Shown: positions 55,796 through 64,000 of the stretch, one piece after another
Numbering within the stretch: the stretch's first letter is position 1
Layout of the letters: the number at the start of each line of letters is the position of its first letter
NCBI GenBank assembly: GCA_020633435.1
Contig: JACKDP010000001.1
Span: 682,001-746,000 of the forward strand
Length of the DNA stretch: 64,000 bases
Direction: 5' to 3'
Source of the DNA: Myxococcales bacterium
Lineage (GTDB): Bacteria; Myxococcota_A; Bradymonadia; UBA7976; UBA1532
Notes under the pieces: model-generated
Database searches by the model: none
What the model was told of the DNA's origin: nothing
The model's input: the letters and a program-made list of their open reading frames with translations, nothing else
Program-made: the position numbers and the translations under genes

Positions 55796-57322
55796 ATGAG
55801 GCGTTCCACCCCGCTCCTCGCGCTGCTCATCTGGGCCACGGCCGGCCTGCCGGGCTGTGACGACGATGATGGCGGCGCCCTGCGCGAGTGCATCGATCCC
55901 GGCCCCGAGTGCACGGGCCTGTGCCCGCTCTACGACGAGCGGCTCAACACCGTGCGGGGCCAGTGGCAAGACAACCGCATCGATGGCTACATCGCCCACC
56001 TCTGCGGCGAGTACCACGTGGTCACCCGCTTCTCCGACGAGGGGCAGACCGACAACTACTTCGACGCCAACGGCCTGCTGGTGTCGACCGCCCTGCGCGG
56101 CGCCCGCACCCGCGAGTTCGGGAAGGACTGCCTGAACGCCGTGCGCTGGCAGGGCCCCAAGATCGAGTGCGCCCCCCGCTGCGGCCTGGCCTTCAGCCGC
56201 CCGCCCGAGACGCTGCTCGGCATCCCGGCCTGCGAGGAGCGCTGCAACGCCGAGGCCCCCGTCTGCTCCGGCGTCTGCCCCACCGTCGACCAGCGCGCCG
56301 CCGAGGTCGCGGCCCAGTGGGATCGCGGCGACCTGGACGCCTGGTTCCACTACACCTGCGGCGACTACGAGGTCGTCAGCCGCCACGACGACGAGCGCCA
56401 GACCGACAACTACTTCGGCCCCGACGGCACCCTCGTCAGCTCCGCCCTCGTCGGTGACCACCTCGACTTCGGCCTCGGCTGCCCCGACCTGACGGCGTGG
56501 CAGGGGCCCATGGTGGACTGCACCCCGGGCTGCACGCTCGCCGAGAGCCGCGCCCCCCAGGAGCTGCTGGGCATCTCCCCCTGCCGCTGCCAGACCCCCG
56601 CCCCCGAGTGCTCCGGCGTCTGCCCCACCTTCGACGAGCGCGCCCGCACCGTCCGCCGCCAGCAGGAGGGCGGCGAGATCGACGCCTACGCCACCTGGCG
56701 CTGCGGCGACTACGTGGTGGTCAGCCGCTTCGCCGACGACGGCCGCACCGACAACTACTACCGCGACCGCGACGTCCTGGAGGCCACCGCGCGCATCGGA
56801 AACAGCAGTGATTACGGACGCTTCTGCGTCGACGACACGGCCTGGCAGGGCCCGCCCGTGAGCTGCACGCCCACCTGCGCCCTGGCGTCGAGCCGCGGCC
56901 CCGAGGCCTTGCTCGGCGTCCCGGCCTGCCCCGCCGATCCCGACATGGGCGTGCCCGACGCCGGCCCCGCCGACCAGGGCGTGCCCGACGCCGGCCCGGC
57001 GGACGCCGGCCCGGCCGACGCCGGCCACCCCGACGCCGGCGCCTGCGTCGCCGAGGGGGGCGCCGTGCCCGTCGTGCCCAACGCCCTGGCCTGCTGCCCC
57101 GGCCTCACCCCCATCGGCTGCGAGTCCCCCATGGGCGACGACGCCTGCGGCCCGTGCGCCGGCGCCAGCATCTGCACCCGCTGCGGCGACGGCGTCTGCG
57201 GCGCCGGCGAGAACCGCTGCAACTGCCCCCGCGACTGCGACGTGCAGCCCGGCGTCTGCCAGAGCACGGCCGACTGCGTGGATCACCCGGCCCCCATCCG
57301 CTGCGTCGGCGCCTGGCGTTGA
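55796..57322 (+). CDS. Cys-rich repeat lipoprotein (conventional end at in-frame TGA 57320-57322)
   Basis: A 508-residue reading, lipobox GLPGC, ATG 55796 with AGGAGG 8 nt upstream. Three repeats of about 115 residues have the pattern C.G.C...D.R...V..QW....ID.Y....CG.Y.VV.R..D..QTDNY...G.L, WQGP...C.P.C.LA.SR.PE.LLG...C. A (P)DAGPAD linker and Cys-rich EGF-like modules follow. It is not recognised as a known family. The TGA is followed in frame by 92 further coding-like codons; see the next entry. The gene starts 63 bp after the small membrane protein gene. Confidence 0.8.
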   Translation: MRRSTPLLALLIWATAGLPGCDDDDGGALRECIDPGPECTGLCPLYDERLNTVRGQWQDNRIDGYIAHLCGEYHVVTRFSDEGQTDNYFDANGLLVSTALRGARTREFGKDCLNAVRWQGPKIECAPRCGLAFSRPPETLLGIPACEERCNAEAPVCSGVCPTVDQRAAEVAAQWDRGDLDAWFHYTCGDYEVVSRHDDERQTDNYFGPDGTLVSSALVGDHLDFGLGCPDLTAWQGPMVDCTPGCTLAESRAPQELLGISPCRCQTPAPECSGVCPTFDERARTVRRQQEGGEIDAYATWRCGDYVVVSRFADDGRTDNYYRDRDVLEATARIGNSSDYGRFCVDDTAWQGPPVSCTPTCALASSRGPEALLGVPACPADPDMGVPDAGPADQGVPDAGPADAGPADAGHPDAGACVAEGGAVPVVPNALACCPGLTPIGCESPMGDDACGPCAGASICTRCGDGVCGAGENRCNCPRDCDVQPGVCQSTADCVDHPAPIRCVGAWR

Positions 57323-57601
57323 GACGTCGACCAGGTCCAGCCCGCCGACGACCGCGGCGCCGATGGCTGCGCCTACACCTGCGTCTTCAACCTGGTCGTC
57401 TGCGAGCAGGACGCCGACTGCGACGGCCTGGGCCGCTGCGTCACCTGCCCGTTCGAGGGCCAGTGCGCCGCCCCCATGGCCTGCGTCGCCGGCGACGACC
57501 CCTCCTGCCGCGTGCCCGCCGACTGCGACGGCCTGCCCCATGACGACTGCGCGGGCGCCTGGGACTGCGCCGCGAACCGCTGCGCCTGGCAGTGCCTGTA
57601 G
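57320..57601 (+). other. In-frame continuation after TGA to TAG at 57599-57601 (readthrough, selenocysteine or nonsense mutation)
   Basis: After TGA (57320-57322) the same frame stays open for 92 codons with Cys-rich coding character: GCAYTCVFNLVVCEQDADC, LGRCVTCPFEGQCAAPMAC, and a final DCAGAWDCAANRCAWQCL. The TGA follows CVGAWR and the later paralogous segment reads CAGAWDC, so the TGA occupies a Cys position. The TAG ends 4 nt before the next gene's ATG, the normal spacing inside this operon, whereas the TGA would leave a 283-nt gap. A weak 5-bp hairpin (CGTCG/CGACG) with GGTC in its loop begins 2 nt after the TGA, shorter than typical bacterial SECIS spacing. I cannot decide among selenocysteine, recent TGC-to-TGA mutation or sequence error. 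Confidence 0.6.
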
Positions 57602-57605
57602 CCCC

Positions 57606-58592
57606 ATGAGGCTGCTGGTCACCGGGGCCACCGGGTTCATCGGCCAGCACGTCGTCCGCTGCGCCACCGAGGCCGGCCACCAGGTGACGTGCCTCGTGCG
57701 GGGCACCTCCAGCACCGGGCCCCTCGCCCCCTGGTCCCCCACCCTGGCCACCGGCGACATCACCGACGCCGCCAGCCTGGCCGCCGTCCGCGGCCAGGAC
57801 GCCGTCATCCACCTCGCCAGCCTGCTCAAGATGCCCTGGGACCGGCGCTTCCACCGCGTCAACGCCGAGGGCACCGGCAACGTCGCCCGCGCCTGCGCCG
57901 AGGCGCCCACGCCCCCCGCGCTCGTCGTCGTCTCGTCCCTCGCCGCCGCCGGCCCCAGCGGCACAAGCCCGCGGACCGAAAGCGAAATCCCCGCGCCGGT
58001 CAGCATCTACGGCCGCGTGAAGCGCGCCGCCGAGGAGGCGGCCCTGGCCTTCGCCGACCGCGCCCCCATCACCGTCGTCCGGCCGCCGGGCGTCTTCGGC
58101 GAGGGGGATCGCGCCGTGCTCGGCCTCTTCCGCACCGCCGCCCGCGGCTTCCACGTCGTCCCCGGCTGGCGCGACCGCCGCATGTGCCTCGTGCACGTCG
58201 ACGACCTCGCCCGGGCCCTCCTGGCGGCGGCCGAGAGGGGCGCCCGGGCCGACGGCACCGTCGGCGGCGGCGTCTACCACGTCGCCGACCCCGAGGCCGT
58301 CGCCTACGCCGACCTCGGCCGCCGCGTGGGCCGCCTGCTGGGGCGCCGCGTCCGCGTGCTGCGGCTGCCCCTCCCCCTCTTCTGGCTCGGCGCCGCCGGC
58401 AACGAGGCCCTGGGGCGGTTGCGCCAGCGCCCCGCCTTCCTCAACCTGGACAAGTACCGCGAGGCCACCGCCGGGGACTGGACGTGCAATCCCGGGCGGG
58501 CCATGGCCGACCTGGGCTTCGCGCCGCCGCCCCTGGACGAGCGGCTGGCCCAGACGGCCGCCGACTACCAGCGCCGAGGCTGGCTGACCTGA
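57606..58592 (+). CDS. NAD-dependent epimerase/dehydratase (extended SDR)
   Basis: A 328-residue Rossmann protein. Cofactor motif LLVTGATGFIGQHVV, the Asp of TGDI, HLASLLKMPW, VVVSSLAA, the catalytic YGRVK (YxxxK) and VRPPGVFGEGD are all present. The LRLPLPLFWLGAAGNEALG segment fits the sterol/3-beta-HSD or NAD-epimerase group. Substrate unknown (nucleotide sugar, hydroxysteroid-like or dihydroflavonol-like). The ATG at 57606 lies 4 nt after the TAG of the Cys-rich reading frame, and the next small gene follows after 10 nt. Confidence 0.9.
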   Translation: MRLLVTGATGFIGQHVVRCATEAGHQVTCLVRGTSSTGPLAPWSPTLATGDITDAASLAAVRGQDAVIHLASLLKMPWDRRFHRVNAEGTGNVARACAEAPTPPALVVVSSLAAAGPSGTSPRTESEIPAPVSIYGRVKRAAEEAALAFADRAPITVVRPPGVFGEGDRAVLGLFRTAARGFHVVPGWRDRRMCLVHVDDLARALLAAAERGARADGTVGGGVYHVADPEAVAYADLGRRVGRLLGRRVRVLRLPLPLFWLGAAGNEALGRLRQRPAFLNLDKYREATAGDWTCNPGRAMADLGFAPPPLDERLAQTAADYQRRGWLT

Positions 58593-58602
58593 GGAGCCAC
58601 CC

Positions 58603-58830
58603 ATGATCGCTCGACGCCTGGCCCTCGCCGCGGGCCTGCTGGCCGCCCCCGCCGCCCTCGCGTGCCTCAACAACACCGAGATCCGCCGCGACGAGCAGCA
58701 GTTCCGCGCGCGCTACGCCGACGCCCCGCCGCCGGCGCTCCCGGCGGACCACACCCGCCTCGCCGGGTGGCTCCTGGCCGGCCTCGGCGCGGCCGCCCTG
58801 GCGCTCGCGTTCCGCGCGGACCGCCGGTGA
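58603..58830 (+). CDS. Small secreted/membrane protein
   Basis: A 75-residue protein with a signal peptide (MIARRLALAAGLLAAPAALAC) and a C-terminal hydrophobic span (LAGWLLAGLGAAALALAF) ending in RADRR. The ATG has GAGGAG upstream, and its stop shares one base with the next start (TGATG). Unknown function. Confidence 0.65.
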   Translation: MIARRLALAAGLLAAPAALACLNNTEIRRDEQQFRARYADAPPPALPADHTRLAGWLLAGLGAAALALAFRADRR

Positions 58831-60212
58831 TGCGGGGCGGCCTCGTCCTCCTCGCCCTGCTCGGGGGTGTGCTGGGTACCCTCGCGACGTTCCTGATCGT
58901 CTTCACGACGGGCGCCGGTCTCATCGTCCAGCCCGCCCCCTACCGCGTCCCGCCCACGCCCGGCGGCACGGCCCTGCGCCTGGCCATGGTCCACGACGTC
59001 CTGCACCAGCGCTACCCGCAGCACGGCCCGGCCTGGCAGCGCGCCACCATCAGCCGAACGCGCGCCCTCATCTCCGCCGCGGGCGGCCGCCGCCCCCTCG
59101 ACCTCGCCACGCTCGACGCCTTCGACGACCTGGCCGTGGCGCTGGATCGCAGCGGACGCCCCGCCGAGGCCATCGACGTCCTGCGCCGCAAGCAGAGCCT
59201 GACGCCGTGGCCCGAGCCCCGCGGCCAGGACGACACCCGCGCGGGGCAGGTCTGGTACCGCACCCACGCCAACCTGGGCACCGTCATCCTGCACGCGCAC
59301 CTGGGCGAGGCCCTCGCCGGCGACGCCGCCGCGCTGGTGGCCGCCCGGCGCGGCGTCGAGCACCTGAGGAAGTCCGTCATCCTCAACCCGGGCGCCCACT
59401 TCGGCCGCGAGCGCTGGCAGATCGTCGTCGTCGAGCGGCTGCTCGCGGCTGCCGAGCAGCCCACGGCCCTCCTGGAGGCGGACATCCTCGGGCTGCCCCT
59501 CGACGGCGCGCCGTGGCAGAAGGGCGGCGTATTCCTCCTGCCCCTGAGCAAGGACCTCGCGGAGGCCATCGACCGGGGCCAGCCGGTCGAGCGCCCCAAC
59601 GAGGTCCGCAGCCAGGTCCGGCGGGTCGAGATCGGCGAGGGCGTCCCCTTCGACGAGCCCACGCTAGGCCTCCTGGGCATGTGGATGCTCGGCGGCGGCC
59701 CCAACCCCCACAGCGCCCTGGCCCTCGGCCACCTGATGGAGGCCGCCCGGCAGCCCCGCATCGCCTGGGCCGCCTACGCCCGCGCCCGCGCCCTCGGCGA
59801 CCGGTTCTCCCGCGACCCCGTGACGCGCGACGCCCTGCTGGCCCACTGCGCCGCCCGGCAGGCCGCCCTGGAGGCCGATCTGGGCGAGTCCGCCGCCACC
59901 CTGCAAGCCGAGCATGACCGCGAGCTGGCCCTGGGCCTCGCCTGGCAGGCCGCCCAGGCCGCCCGCGAGGAGTCCCTCTACAGCGCCGACGACCTGGAGG
60001 GCACCCGCCTGCTGGCCACCGACACCGCCGCCCTCGTCACGACCGACCGAGGCCCCATCGCCACCCCGCCGGGCCCCGAGGATCTGGTCCTCTTCGCCAA
60101 CCGCCTGGCCGACCCCAGCCTCCTCGCCGCCGGCGCCCTCAACGGCGCCGCCCTCTTCGCCTGGCTCGGCGTCCTCACCCGCCGTCGGCGTCGGTCAGCA
60201 CCCCCGGGTTGA
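58830..60212 (+). CDS. Membrane-anchored helical (TPR-like) protein of unknown function
   Basis: A 460-residue protein. The N-terminal span LVLLALLGGVLGTLATFLIVF is followed by periplasmic helical pairs that read like degenerate TPR units (AFDDLAVALDRSGRPAEAIDVL, HANLGTVILHAHLGEALAG, both split by position) and a C-terminal hydrophobic stretch with a basic tail (LFAWLGVLTRRRRRS). It is coupled to the small upstream gene by TGATG. It is convergent with the AGPS-like gene and the two overlap by 38 bp. Not recognised. Confidence 0.75.
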   Translation: MRGGLVLLALLGGVLGTLATFLIVFTTGAGLIVQPAPYRVPPTPGGTALRLAMVHDVLHQRYPQHGPAWQRATISRTRALISAAGGRRPLDLATLDAFDDLAVALDRSGRPAEAIDVLRRKQSLTPWPEPRGQDDTRAGQVWYRTHANLGTVILHAHLGEALAGDAAALVAARRGVEHLRKSVILNPGAHFGRERWQIVVVERLLAAAEQPTALLEADILGLPLDGAPWQKGGVFLLPLSKDLAEAIDRGQPVERPNEVRSQVRRVEIGEGVPFDEPTLGLLGMWMLGGGPNPHSALALGHLMEAARQPRIAWAAYARARALGDRFSRDPVTRDALLAHCAARQAALEADLGESAATLQAEHDRELALGLAWQAAQAAREESLYSADDLEGTRLLATDTAALVTTDRGPIATPPGPEDLVLFANRLADPSLLAAGALNGAALFAWLGVLTRRRRRSAPPG

Positions 60213-61776
60213 GAATCCCCTGTGGATCCAGCGCCTTGCGCGCTGCCCGCAGCGCCTCGGCGAAGGGCTCGGGCCGCTGCCGGTCGTACCAGGGCCGGTG
60301 CATCCGCCCCACGGCGTGGTGGTGCGTGATGGTCGCGCCATGGGCCAGCAGCGCCTCGCTGGCCGCCCCCTTCACCGCCGCCCACTGCGCCGGCACGTCC
60401 TCGGCCATGGGGGTGATCCAGGTGTAGTAGGGCGCCGGGCCATCCGGGTAGACGTGCGTGAACCGGCACGACAGCCGCCCCGGCCGCCCGTCGAAGGCCG
60501 ACCTCACGGCCGCCTTCACCGCCGCGTGCAGCGCCGGGAAGGTGGCCCAGGTGCAGGCCGTCTCGAAGGTGTCGGCCGCCATCCCCAGCGAAATCAGGGT
60601 GCTCTGCAGGTAGGGCCCGTCCAGGAACGCCTTGCGCCAGCTCGCCGCCGCCGCGTCCCGCTTCGCGTCCCCGTCGTCCTGGACCGTCACCGGCCGCGGC
60701 AGCCGCCCGCCCGCCGCCTCGGCCAGCCGCACCGCCTCCTCCAGCGGCCCCCGCACCGACCGGTGGGCCGACTCGAACGCCAGCAGCAGCACCGCCGACC
60801 CGTCCGTGGCCACCTGGTTGAGCAGCGCCTCGGTGGGATCCAGCAGCCGGCACCCGCTGGGGTACAGCCCCGACTGCGCCACCGCCCGCGTCGCCTCCAC
60901 CGCCGCATCGAACGACCGGAAGTGCACCCCCGCGCTCGCCCGGAACCGGGGCCGCGGCCGCACCCGCAGCCAGCCCGACGTGATGACCCCCAGCGTCCCC
61001 TCCGACCCCAGGACCAGGCGGTCGGGGCTCGGCCCCGCCCCCGACCCCGGCAGCGGCCGGCTCTCCCAGACCGCCCCCGTAGCCGTCCGCAGCCGGATGC
61101 CCGCCGTCAGCTCGTCGATGTGCGTGTACAGCGTCGCGAAGTGCCCCCCCGCCCGCGTCGCCAGCCAGCCCCCCACCGTCGAGAACTCGAACGACTGCGG
61201 GAAGTGCCGCAGCGTCAGCCCGTGGGGCGCCAGCGCCGCCTCCACCTCCGGCCCCGTCATCCCCGCCTGCAGGTGCGCCAGCCCGCTCGTCTCGTCCAGC
61301 GCCAGCAGCCGGTTCAGGCGCCGCAGGCTCAGCACCACCACCCCGCCCCGCCGCTCCCCCTCCCGCGGCGCCAGCCCCTCCACCACGCTCGTCCCGCCGC
61401 CCCAGGGCACCACCACCAGCCCCGCCGACGCCGCCCAGCGCAGCACCGCCACCAGCGCGTCCTCATCCTCCGGCCGCGCCACCACATCCGGCGCCGACCG
61501 AAAATCCCCAAGAAATCCGCGATACTGGTCCAGAAACGACCGCCCGTATGTGTGCCGCAGCCGCACCCCGTCATCGGTCGTGCACACCGCCGCCAGCGAC
61601 GGCGGCACGACCACCCCCGACGCCCGCACCGCGCAGTCGCCCTCCGCCACCGGCTCCGTCGGCGACGGCGGCAGCACCCCCAGCACCGCCGCCAGCAACC
61701 GCCCGAGCTGCCCCCGCGCCTGCGCGTCGGGGAACTTGCTCGCGTGACCCCAGGCCCAGTGACTCCGCTCGTCCAT
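60175..61776 (-). CDS. FAD-linked alkylglycerone-phosphate synthase-like oxidase
   Basis: A 533-residue VAO-family flavoprotein. FAD site VVVPWGGGTSVVEGL (about 133-147), the AGPS-type segment HFPQSFEFSTVGGWLATRAG, the second FAD loop LVLGSEGTLGVIT, and the C-terminal HHHAVGRMHRPWY with the His cluster and Tyr of alkyl-dihydroxyacetonephosphate synthases. AGPS swaps an acyl for a fatty alcohol on acyl-DHAP, giving ether lipids, known in myxobacteria. No fatty alcohol or acyltransferase genes are near, so an AGPS reaction is inferred; a D-lactate/glycolate oxidase-like role is the alternative. The ATG at 61776 has AGGAGG 6 nt upstream. It follows the TPR gene by 56 nt. Confidence 0.85.
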   Translation of the reverse strand: MDERSHWAWGHASKFPDAQARGQLGRLLAAVLGVLPPSPTEPVAEGDCAVRASGVVVPPSLAAVCTTDDGVRLRHTYGRSFLDQYRGFLGDFRSAPDVVARPEDEDALVAVLRWAASAGLVVVPWGGGTSVVEGLAPREGERRGGVVVLSLRRLNRLLALDETSGLAHLQAGMTGPEVEAALAPHGLTLRHFPQSFEFSTVGGWLATRAGGHFATLYTHIDELTAGIRLRTATGAVWESRPLPGSGAGPSPDRLVLGSEGTLGVITSGWLRVRPRPRFRASAGVHFRSFDAAVEATRAVAQSGLYPSGCRLLDPTEALLNQVATDGSAVLLLAFESAHRSVRGPLEEAVRLAEAAGGRLPRPVTVQDDGDAKRDAAAASWRKAFLDGPYLQSTLISLGMAADTFETACTWATFPALHAAVKAAVRSAFDGRPGRLSCRFTHVYPDGPAPYYTWITPMAEDVPAQWAAVKGAASEALLAHGATITHHHAVGRMHRPWYDRQRPEPFAEALRAARKALDPQGILNPGVLTDADGG

Positions 61777-61832
61777 CACCACCTCCTGGGGCGATTCGGC
61801 CACACCCACGCCGGGGGCGAAAGGGGCCTGGC

Positions 61833-63995
61833 TCAGCGAGAGGACGCGGCGAGCTCCGCCGCCAGCTTCGCGGCGATGGCCTCCGCCTGGCCGGCTCGCC
61901 CCTCCCCCATGGCGGCGAGCAGCTCAGCCCCCTCGCGCACCTGGGCCAGCCCAGCGACTCGCTCGCCCAGCGCGAAGCGCAGCTGGCCCAGCATCACCAG
62001 CGACGCCGCCCGACCCTGGGGATCGCCCGCCTCGCCGCCCGCCGCCAGGGAGGCCTCCAGGCCTTGCCGCGCCGCTCGGAGGTCCCCGCCCATGAAGTCG
62101 ATCATGGCGAGCAGGTGCAGGGCCGCTGCCTGACCGCCGCGATCCCCGAGAGCCTCATAGCCCACCGCCGCTGCGGCCTGGAGTCGCCGGGCTGCAGCGA
62201 GATCGCCCTCGCCCAGGGCGATCTCCGCCAGCGTGTGGGTCGCGGTGGCGAGGCCCTGCCGGTCTTCGACGGCCTGGAAGAGATCCTGCGCCTCCCGCAA
62301 GAGCGGCGTCGCGGCAGCGAGGTCGCCCCGCGCGTGCTCCACGCGGGCGAGGACGGTCAGGGCCGCCGCCCGGCCGCGCGCGGCCCCCAGCTCGTCGAAG
62401 ATCCGCGCAGCCTGCCGGGCCAGCACCCGGGCGCGGCGCAGATCGCCCGCGGCCAGCTCGACGCCAGCGAGCTGCTGGAGCGTGCTGGCGCGGCCCGCTG
62501 GGTGCCCATCCCAGCCGCGCTCCGCGTCGGCCAGCAGGCGGCGGGCCGTGGGCAAGTCGCCCCGGCCGTCCGCGATGACGGCGAGCTGCTGCAAGACACC
62601 CGCGCGGCCCCACGGGTCCCCCGCTTCTTCGCACACGCGCAGGGCCTGGGCGAGCAGGTCGTCGGCCTCGGCGGCGCGGCCTTCGCGGGCCGCGAGGCGT
62701 GCCAGGAGCTGCAGCGAGGCCCCCCGGCCGGATCGGTCACCCGCCGCCGCGCGCAGGGCCATCGCTTCATCCTCCAGGGCCCGCGCCCGGTCGAGGTTGC
62801 CCTGCCCTTCCTCGATGAGAGCCAGCACATGCACCGACGCCGCGCGGCCGCGGGGGTCGCCCAGCCCCTCGTCCAGCGCGAGGGCCTCCGCGACCAGCCG
62901 ATGCGCCTCCGCGGGCCTGCCCTGGGTGAGCTCGATCTCGGCCAGCAGGTGCAGCGAAGCGCTCCGCCCGCGCACATCGCCCACCGCATCCTGAAGGCGC
63001 AGGGCGTCGCCGGCCAGCCTGCGCGCCGCGCCATGGTCCCCTCGATCGCGCTCCAGCTGGGCCCGCTGGTGGAGGATGGCGGCCTTCCCCTGGGGATCGC
63101 CCAGCGCCTCGTGGACCTCGAGGGCGGCGTCCAGGTGGTCGGCCGCGTCGGACAGGTCTCCATGGGCCGCCTCGATGCGCGCCAGGAACGAGAGGGACGC
63201 CGCGTGACCCTTCGGGTCGCCCAGGGCCTCGAAGCCTTCGATGGCCGCGTGAATGTGGCGCGAGGCCTCCATGGGCTCGCCGCCATCCCACGCGACCCGC
63301 GCGAGCAGCGCGAGCGACGCGGCCGTGCCCTGGACGTCGCCGACCGCCTCCTTGAGAGCGAGCGACTCCGTCAGCAGGCGGCGCGCTGCGGGCAGATCCC
63401 CCTGGGACTCCTCGATCATCGCCAGGAGATGCAGCGAGGCCGCCCGACCCTGCCGATCACCCAGCTCTGCGTCGAACGCCAGGGACTTGGCCAGGAGGCG
63501 CCGGGCCTCCGATGGGGACCCCTGGGCGACCTCGATCTGGGCCAGGAGGTGGAGAGACGCGCTCTGGCCGCGGCGGTCGGCGACGGCCTCCCGAAGGGCC
63601 AGGGCTTCCGCGAGGAGCCCCCGTGCCCTCAGCAGATCGCCTTGCCGATACTCGATCTGGGCGAGGTGGTGGAGCGACGCCGCGCGAGCTTGCCGGTCGC
63701 CCTGCCGGGTCTGCAGGGCCAGGGCTTCGCCGATCAGGGCTCGCCCCTCGCCTGGCCTCCCGAGGCTGGTCGCGTGGACGGCGTCGCGAAAGAGGCGATG
63801 CGCCCTGGCCCTGGTCGACTCCGGCGCCAGCCCCAGACGCGCCTGCCACCGCCCATAGGCGCCCCACCGCCCCGTACCCTGGAGAGCGTAGCCCAGGGCC
63901 CCGACCGCCTGGGCCACCACCGCCCGCGTCGGCGGATCTCCTTCCTCCCAGGCACGCTCGAAGACGCCGAGCACGTGGTCGAGGCGCCGCGACAT
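61833..63995 (-). CDS. TPR protein made of about 16 forty-residue repeats; N-terminus may lie outside the window
   Basis: At least 720 residues. From about 70 to the end it is tandem 40-residue repeats with the consensus GD..GRAASLHLLA.IE...GDL.AAR.LL.EALAL, i.e. TPR-12-like units as in proteins with an N-terminal NTPase or kinase. The first visible ATG (63995) has no detectable ribosome site because only 5 nt remain, so the true start may be upstream. No signal peptide or membrane span is seen. The strong DNA identity among repeats makes it prone to recombination. It resembles the sensor half of STAND/NACHT-type or Ser/Thr-kinase fusion proteins, but no such domain is in view. Confidence 0.85.
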   Translation of the reverse strand: MSRRLDHVLGVFERAWEEGDPPTRAVVAQAVGALGYALQGTGRWGAYGRWQARLGLAPESTRARAHRLFRDAVHATSLGRPGEGRALIGEALALQTRQGDRQARAASLHHLAQIEYRQGDLLRARGLLAEALALREAVADRRGQSASLHLLAQIEVAQGSPSEARRLLAKSLAFDAELGDRQGRAASLHLLAMIEESQGDLPAARRLLTESLALKEAVGDVQGTAASLALLARVAWDGGEPMEASRHIHAAIEGFEALGDPKGHAASLSFLARIEAAHGDLSDAADHLDAALEVHEALGDPQGKAAILHQRAQLERDRGDHGAARRLAGDALRLQDAVGDVRGRSASLHLLAEIELTQGRPAEAHRLVAEALALDEGLGDPRGRAASVHVLALIEEGQGNLDRARALEDEAMALRAAAGDRSGRGASLQLLARLAAREGRAAEADDLLAQALRVCEEAGDPWGRAGVLQQLAVIADGRGDLPTARRLLADAERGWDGHPAGRASTLQQLAGVELAAGDLRRARVLARQAARIFDELGAARGRAAALTVLARVEHARGDLAAATPLLREAQDLFQAVEDRQGLATATHTLAEIALGEGDLAAARRLQAAAAVGYEALGDRGGQAAALHLLAMIDFMGGDLRAARQGLEASLAAGGEAGDPQGRAASLVMLGQLRFALGERVAGLAQVREGAELLAAMGEGRAGQAEAIAAKLAAELAASSR

Positions 63996-64000
63996 CGTGG

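Noticed and set aside
57323..57372. A confident bacterial SECIS element
   Set aside because: Only a 5-bp stem with a large loop and short distance from the TGA; kept as a weak hint, not annotated as SECIS.
62000..63800. Mobile-element or satellite repeat
   Set aside because: The 120-bp periodicity is the coding repeat of the TPR protein; no transposase or terminal inverted repeats seen.

Overview
The window is very GC-rich chromosomal DNA of a Gram-negative bacterium, most likely a member of the Myxococcota (old Deltaproteobacteria). The reasons are the many Cys- and Asp-rich lipoproteins with DxDxDG-type repeats, very large TPR proteins, a PilZ protein beside a large hybrid kinase, an ether-lipid synthase (AGPS) homologue, and a perfect match to the Myxococcus-type LexA box as I recall it. 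Outer-membrane biology is implied by a LapB homologue and many lipoproteins. I see no phage, insertion sequence or CRISPR array; this is core chromosome interspersed with lineage-specific genes.

Layout. 1-11 kb: end-truncated giant TPR protein, class IV aminotransferase plus Cys-rich lipoprotein, clpX, then rpsA-ihfB-lapB, which keeps the enterobacterial gene order without lapA. 11-18.4 kb: a CpsD-like protein with a ruined P-loop, a secreted protein plus cupin pair, tRNA-Gly(GCC), slt-pgsA-nadB coupled by overlapping stop/start codons, a 13-unit Asp/Cys repeat lipoprotein, and a CAU-anticodon tRNA. 18.5-26.5 kb: a penicillin-binding transpeptidase, HEAT-repeat protein plus ABC-F ATPase, a DUF3108 protein, and an HD protein derived from the CCA-adding/poly(A) polymerase family. 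26.5-33.2 kb: PilZ, a large hybrid histidine kinase, a signal-peptidase-like protein lacking both catalytic residues, and a LysR regulator divergent from an NmrA-type NAD(P)-binding protein. 33.3-42.4 kb (minus strand): VWA protein, mutM, AGCS and NSS sodium symporters, pectate lyase, and a methyltransferase/ATP-grasp fusion. 42.5-46 kb: SbcD-like nuclease with a LexA-type box, then era-der. 46-50 kb: glutaredoxin lipoprotein plus DsbD, a frameshifted gene, and a single-span membrane protein. 50.5-60.2 kb (plus strand): PKD/CARDB/PPC lipoprotein, metallophosphoesterase, a Cys-rich lipoprotein with an in-frame TGA, an SDR and small membrane proteins. 60.2-64 kb (minus strand): AGPS-like oxidase and a 40-residue-repeat TPR protein.

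The most noteworthy signals are the TGA in the Cys-rich lipoprotein gene (57320-57322), which sits where a paralogous segment has Cys and is followed by about 92 intact codons ending 4 nt before the next gene; a group of apparently catalytically dead homologues (signal peptidase, BY-kinase, CCA-enzyme head); the methyltransferase/ATP-grasp fusion; and the LexA-type box directly upstream of the SbcD-like gene. No single complete novel system could be demonstrated from sequence alone.
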